DNA of 8,279 bases from Oscillospiraceae bacterium (lineage in GTDB: Bacteria; Bacillota; Clostridia; Oscillospirales; UBA929): contig WRLW01000057.1 of assembly GCA_009777435.1 (NCBI GenBank), forward strand, positions 1 through 8,279, read 5' to 3'. Every line of letters starts with the position of its first letter. Within the stretch, counting starts at the first letter, position 1. Below, piece after piece: positions 4,649-8,279 of the stretch. The notes beneath the pieces are model-generated. The model did not search any database. It saw only the letters and a program-made list of their open reading frames with translations, and was not told the origin of the DNA. The translations under genes and the position numbers were made by a program.

Positions 4649-6280
4649 ATGAGATGGAAAAAGACCGCGATATGTTTAATGCTGGCCGCGGGCATGGTTT
4701 TGGCGGCGAGGCCGCCGGCGGCCTCGGCCGAGCAGGCCGGGACGGCGTTTGACAGGATGCGCGCGCTGCTTGGCGGCGAGCTTCAGGAAGGGCGCTTGAT
4801 GATCCGCGAGGAAGTTTTGGTATGCGTGGCGGCCGAGTTTATGGACACGGGCGGCCGGACAGAGCTTCCGTTCGACGACATAGGCGGCGTCGCGCCCGAA
4901 CGCCTGCGCTATATCTCCATGCTGTACGAAAGCGGCATACTGACCGGCGTGGAGCGTCAGGGCGGGCTGTATTTGGATCCCGGCGGGCCGATGACGCGCC
5001 AGCAGGTGTTCACGCTGCTCGGCAGGGTTCTCGGCAAAACGTCGGAATACGAGATGCCGTTTACCGACGCGGCCGAAATCGGCCCCTGGGCCGCCGGATA
5101 TCTGGCGTGGTTCGCGGAGAGAGGCGTCATACGGGGCTATGCCGACGGGAGGCTCGGCCCGTCCGACCATATGCGGGCGGGCCATGTCGCCCTGCTTTTG
5201 CAGAGGACGATAGACTACAGGAATGTTTTTGATATCGAGATATCCGACTTGGCCGGCGCGGGCGGCCGCGGCTTTTCGGACGGCGGCGCGTCCGAGGCGT
5301 CCTTTTGCCTGCCCTATGGCGTCGCGGCGGACGGCGAGGGCAATCTCGCCGTGTTTGACACATACAACAACGCCATCCGCATAATAAGCGGCGGCAAAAC
5401 CGAAACGCTGGCGGGCCGTTTTATCGCGGAGGACGAAAACCGCTTCTCCAAAGGCTATTACTCCGACGGCGCTTTAGACTCGGCGCTGTTCAACCGTCCG
5501 TCCGGCGGCGTGTATAACAAAAACGGCGACCTGTTTGTCTGCGACAGCGGGAATAACGTCGTCCGCATCATACGCGGCGGCGAGGCTTATACCTTTGCCG
5601 GGACGGAACGGGGCTTCGCGGACGGCGCGGGCGACAGGGCGAAATTCGGCTCCCCGCTCGCCGCCGCCATCGACGGCTCGGATAACCTCTATGTGGCCGA
5701 CACGCTTAATAACTGCATCCGCAAAATAGACCCCGACGGCAATGTGATAACCATAGCCGGAAGGCCGGGCGTGTCCGGTTACGCGGACGGCGCGGCGTCC
5801 GAGGCCCTGTTCCGCGAGCCGGCGGGCATCGCCGTGACCGAGGACGGCTCGGCGGTCTATGTGTCGGATACGGGCAACCACAGGATACGCAAGATAGAAA
5901 ACGGCCTCGTCACGACATTAGCCGGCGTAACGCACGAGGAGGACGAGGACGGCTACGCCTTCGGCGGCTACGCCGACGGCGCGGCGGCCCAGGCCATGTT
6001 CAATCTGCCGGCGGGCCTGTGTCTGGCGGACGGCGCGCTGATGGTCGCGGACAGCGGCAACAGCCGCGTGCGCGCTGTGACAAAGGCCGGCTGGGTCGTG
6101 ACCGTGGCGGGGAACGGCGAGGCCGGCGACAAGGGCGGCGAAGCGCTGGCCGCCGAGCTTGACCACCCGATGGGCGTGTATTACGGCGACGGCTTGTTGT
6201 ACATAGCCGACACCACAAACAACAAGATAAAAACCGTCCCCGCCGACATAAAACTATATGAGGAGTTGTCGTCTCAATGA
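4649..6280 (+). CDS. Secreted SLH-domain protein with a six-repeat NHL beta-propeller
   Basis: A 543-residue exported protein. Residues 1-27 are a signal peptide (positive MRWKK, hydrophobic core, cleavage likely after ASA, residue 27). S-layer homology repeats follow: a partial one at ~49-66, then ~74-128 (PFDDI...GILTGV...MTRQQ) and ~137-187 (PFTDAAEIGPWAAGYLAWF...GYADGRLGP). The TRAE-type cell-wall-polymer motif is reduced to IREE, TRQQ and MRAG, but each keeps its arginine (53, 117, 176). Residues ~221-530 hold six NHL repeats, each with the pattern P-G-(V/I)-x-N/D-G-x-L-(Y/F)-V-x-D-(S/T)-x-N-N-x-(I/V)-R and joined by G-(Y/F)-x-DG-x(5)-F linkers. Six repeats fit one closed six-bladed propeller for binding a protein or glycan. 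The protein is probably attached to the cell wall with its propeller outward; the ligand is unknown. It follows the HD-GYP gene by 26 bp and overlaps the next gene by ATGA. Confidence 0.92.
   Translation: MRWKKTAICLMLAAGMVLAARPPAASAEQAGTAFDRMRALLGGELQEGRLMIREEVLVCVAAEFMDTGGRTELPFDDIGGVAPERLRYISMLYESGILTGVERQGGLYLDPGGPMTRQQVFTLLGRVLGKTSEYEMPFTDAAEIGPWAAGYLAWFAERGVIRGYADGRLGPSDHMRAGHVALLLQRTIDYRNVFDIEISDLAGAGGRGFSDGGASEASFCLPYGVAADGEGNLAVFDTYNNAIRIISGGKTETLAGRFIAEDENRFSKGYYSDGALDSALFNRPSGGVYNKNGDLFVCDSGNNVVRIIRGGEAYTFAGTERGFADGAGDRAKFGSPLAAAIDGSDNLYVADTLNNCIRKIDPDGNVITIAGRPGVSGYADGAASEALFREPAGIAVTEDGSAVYVSDTGNHRIRKIENGLVTTLAGVTHEEDEDGYAFGGYADGAAAQAMFNLPAGLCLADGALMVADSGNSRVRAVTKAGWVVTVAGNGEAGDKGGEALAAELDHPMGVYYGDGLLYIADTTNNKIKTVPADIKLYEELSSQ
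6260..6265 (+). promoter_or_regulatory. Ribosome binding site of the FecR-domain gene
   Basis: GAGGAG ends eleven bases before ATG 6277 and lies within the last codons of the SLH-NHL gene. Together with the ATGA stop/start overlap it supports coupled translation from this start. Confidence 0.6.
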
Positions 6281-8279
6281 AAAGATTACTTACCGCGCTG
6301 ATCACGGCCCTGCTTGTTTTGCAGATAAGCGCGCCGGCCTATGCCGCTTACGAAGCGCGCTCCATCGTCATTTCCGGCGTCGAGGGCAGGGATGTCTCCA
6401 TGACCAAGGGGACGGCCAAGACCTTTGCCGCCAAGGCCAACATGAAGCTGGCCGACGGCTACACCGTATCCACAGGCACGGCTTCATACTGCACGCTCAA
6501 GTTAGACAACGATACGCTGGTCAGGATAGACCAGAAAAGCAAGATACAAGTGAGCAAGGTTTCGGGCAAAAAGCTTGCCGTATCCATACTGAGCGGCGCC
6601 GTAAAGGTGGACGCCGGCCCCCAGAAGGACGGCGACACCATCGAGGTCAAGGCCGGGAACTCGGCGTTAGCCATACGCGGAACGCTGTTTGTGGCTGAGA
6701 ATGTGCCCGACGGCGACGCGGGCGCGTTCATGGTCACAATGCTCGAGGGCAGCGGCAGCGTTAACGGCCATATCCTCCTCGCCGGTCAGACCATGTATGT
6801 GTATGACGCGAGCGAGGACAAGCTGCATGAGGTATCGGACTTCGACATAACGGGCGGCAGCCTGTTTGTTCTGGAGACCATAATGGAGCATTGGGAAGAG
6901 CTTTCCGAAGCGCTCGATGTCCTCAGCTTCACCTTCGACGAGCTTTCGGACAAGGCGGAGGAATTAAGGGAAGCCGCCGCGTCCGCGCCGGAACCCCCCG
7001 CCGTAACGCAGTCCGTGACGCGCACGGAAAGCACCCAGAGCGGCGGCCAAGGCGGTACGCAGGGCGGCCAAGGCGCCCAAGGCGGTACTCAGGACGGTCA
7101 GGGCGGCCAAGACAACACCCAAGGCGGCGCCCAGGGCGGCGGTCAAGGCGCCCAGGGCGGCGGCCAAACCCCCATACCCGCAATCAGCATCGCGGCCATA
7201 CCCGGCCTGACCGCGCCTGTGGCGGGAGCGGAGCCGGTTGGATATGTAGCCACGGCACAGTACACCGGCATTGTAACATGGTGGCCCCCCGTGGCGGATA
7301 CGTTCGAGCATGACACGGCTTATATCGCGATGGTCACGCTGACGCCCAGACCGGGCTATACCTTAACCGGCGTGGCGGCCAACTTCTTCACAGCGGCGGG
7401 CGCGGAGGCGTCCAACCCGGCAAACAGCGGCGTGGTCACGGCGGTTTTCCCCGCGACGGAGCCTGCGCCCGACACAGTTATCAGCATCGCGGCCATACCC
7501 GGCCTGACCGCGCCTGTGGCGGGGGCGGCGCCGGTTGAATCCATCATAGACACGGCGCAGTATACCGGCACTGTAACATGGTCGCCCCCCGTGACGGATA
7601 CGTTCGAGCGTGACACGGCTTATACCGCGACGGTCACGCTGACGCCTGCAGCGGGCTATACCTTGGAGGGCGTGTCGGAGAACTTCTTCACAGTGGCGGG
7701 CGCGGAGGCGTCCAACCCGGCAAACAGCGGCGACGTAACGGCGGTATTCCCGGCCGCCGAACGGCGCGGAGTGACCTTGAAGCTCTTGTCGGCTATTCAG
7801 CAGGTTCCCGAGGCCTCGCCGACCTCGCCGCCGCCGTACTACACGGAGCATACCGAGACATCGCTCGGGGACATGGCTGAAGTCACCTTGGATGATGTAA
7901 AGACTGCTATGGGCGAAGTGCTTGAAGGCTATGTTATCACCGGCTTTATGACCGAAAACGACCCCGGAGCCGAGCTGCATACCAGCACCAGCATCAGCGG
8001 GACGGCCACCACGCTTTACGTCCGTGTTGACGGCAGGGGGGATATGAGATTCCCCAAATGGATATATTCGCCGGGCGACTTAGACAGGGTTAGGAACGGC
8101 CTTCACTTAAATTACCTGATGATGGCCAATATCTCAACGGGTACGCTGAGCAGCTTCGAGCCTATAGGCGCGGATGACGACCCGTTCACCGGCACTTTTG
8201 ACGGCGGCGGCAAGACCATATACGACCTTAAGATAGAAACAACGAATTTCGCCGGTCTGTTTGGCGTCTTGGGTTACGG
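6277..8279 (+). CDS. Large secreted FecR / Ig-like / GLUG surface protein (partial, 3' end beyond window)
   Basis: The frame stays open from ATG 6277 to the window edge (667 codons), so the protein is incomplete. Residues 1-23 are a signal peptide (MKRLLTALITALLVLQ..., cleavage after AYA). Residues ~48-145 are a FecR-type domain (LADGYTVSTGTAS, LDNDTLVRIDQKSKI, LAVSILSGAVKVDAG, ALAIRGTLFVAE). A helical charged stretch at ~200-240 leads to a Gly/Gln-rich linker at 256-297. Two Ig-like repeats of ~92 residues follow (303-394, 402-494), then a proline-rich link and a GLUG-type region (PGDLDRVRNG..., FEPIG, FTGTFDGGGKTIYDLKI...GLFG) from about 590 on. GLUG repeats are found in adhesins and surface glycoproteins. 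No transmembrane segment or anchor is visible so far. FecR here lacks any FecA/FecI neighbour, so iron signalling is unlikely; the domain probably serves as an extracellular binding module. Regulation is with the upstream genes. Confidence 0.9.
   Translation, partial: MKRLLTALITALLVLQISAPAYAAYEARSIVISGVEGRDVSMTKGTAKTFAAKANMKLADGYTVSTGTASYCTLKLDNDTLVRIDQKSKIQVSKVSGKKLAVSILSGAVKVDAGPQKDGDTIEVKAGNSALAIRGTLFVAENVPDGDAGAFMVTMLEGSGSVNGHILLAGQTMYVYDASEDKLHEVSDFDITGGSLFVLETIMEHWEELSEALDVLSFTFDELSDKAEELREAAASAPEPPAVTQSVTRTESTQSGGQGGTQGGQGAQGGTQDGQGGQDNTQGGAQGGGQGAQGGGQTPIPAISIAAIPGLTAPVAGAEPVGYVATAQYTGIVTWWPPVADTFEHDTAYIAMVTLTPRPGYTLTGVAANFFTAAGAEASNPANSGVVTAVFPATEPAPDTVISIAAIPGLTAPVAGAAPVESIIDTAQYTGTVTWSPPVTDTFERDTAYTATVTLTPAAGYTLEGVSENFFTVAGAEASNPANSGDVTAVFPAAERRGVTLKLLSAIQQVPEASPTSPPPYYTEHTETSLGDMAEVTLDDVKTAMGEVLEGYVITGFMTENDPGAELHTSTSISGTATTLYVRVDGRGDMRFPKWIYSPGDLDRVRNGLHLNYLMMANISTGTLSSFEPIGADDDPFTGTFDGGGKTIYDLKIETTNFAGLFGVLGY
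7042..7167 (+). repeat. Low-complexity Gly-Gln-rich linker coding region
   Basis: Forty-two codons encode repeats of Gly-Gly-Gln with Thr, Ala, Asp and Asn variants (GGQGGTQGGQGAQGG...). The units are GGCGGCCAA, GGCGCCCAG and similar, with synonymous codon changes. The segment lies inside the FecR-domain gene between the FecR domain and the Ig-like repeats and probably makes a flexible spacer. Such DNA tends to change length by slippage. Confidence 0.85.
7183..7458 (+). repeat. First copy of tandem Ig-like repeat
   Basis: Encodes 92 residues starting ISIAAIPGLTAPVAGAEPV, through YTGIVTWWPPV and VTLTPRPGYTLTGVAANFF, to NSGVVTAVFPAT. The second copy starts 297 bases later. The sequence is beta-rich and resembles Ig-like repeats in clostridial surface proteins, but the exact family was not identified. 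Confidence 0.85.
7480..7758 (+). repeat. Second copy of tandem Ig-like repeat
   Basis: Encodes 93 residues starting ISIAAIPGLTAPVAGAAPV and ending NSGDVTAVFPAA. It has one codon more than the first copy near residue 20. The 52 bases from 7681 match those from 7381 with a single difference, showing a recent duplication or gene conversion, while other parts of the unit have diverged. Confidence 0.85.

Noticed and set aside
6258..6698. Plus-strand 146-codon frame overlapping the start of the FecR-domain gene
   Set aside because: It is out of frame with the signal peptide/FecR domain and encodes an Arg/Gly/Gln-rich product with no recognizable family.
7042..7167. Short regular repeats as a possible CRISPR array
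   Set aside because: The units are 9-12 bases, in frame, without spacers, and encode a Gly-Gln linker.
7363..7980. Minus-strand frame with internal protein repeats
   Set aside because: The repeats only mirror the tandem Ig-like duplication on the plus strand; it lies inside the open FecR-protein frame.

Overview
The window looks like a piece of chromosome from a GC-rich anaerobic Firmicute, probably a clostridial or Oscillospirales-type bacterium. This is inferred from the SLH-type surface protein, a CheV of the Bacillus/Clostridium type, a strong AAGGAGGG ribosome binding site, sigma-A-like promoters, frequent ATA isoleucine codons despite high GC, and the paired radical-SAM/DUF4130 genes common in such genomes. 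No marker gene fixes the species.

Layout. (1) Positions 1-1049, plus strand: the 3' end of a putative DNA modification/repair radical SAM protein, followed with an ATGA overlap by its usual partner, a DUF4130 (TIGR03915-type) protein. (2) Positions 1090-2031, minus strand: a complete cheV (CheW domain plus receiver domain), convergent with the DUF4130 gene across a short hairpin that could end transcription both ways. (3) Positions 2032-2316: a 285-bp divergent control region with a good minus-strand promoter for cheV, a plus-strand promoter, several palindromes and a pair of 16-nt direct repeats spaced exactly 21 bp apart. (4) Positions 2317 to beyond 8279, plus strand: a tightly packed gene group. 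It holds an MBL-fold metallohydrolase, a GAF plus HD-GYP phosphodiesterase broken by one in-frame TAG, a secreted SLH plus six-NHL-repeat propeller protein, and a large secreted FecR / Gly-Gln linker / tandem Ig-like / GLUG protein that is still open at the right edge.

How the genes may work together. The first two genes of the group are cytoplasmic: a metal-dependent hydrolase with the ligands of a phosphodiesterase-like MBL enzyme, and a GAF-sensing HD-GYP enzyme of the class that degrades cyclic dinucleotides. The next two are exported and look built for the cell surface: S-layer homology repeats, a propeller, Ig-like modules and an adhesin-like GLUG motif. With cheV diverging from the same control region, a reasonable inference is a local module linking cyclic-nucleotide signalling to surface attachment or motility. 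Only the domain content and gene order are seen directly.

Most notable points: the lone amber codon between two otherwise intact, collinear halves of the GAF-HD-GYP protein; the 21-bp-spaced direct repeats at the group's promoter; and the linkage of signalling enzymes to two exported surface proteins.
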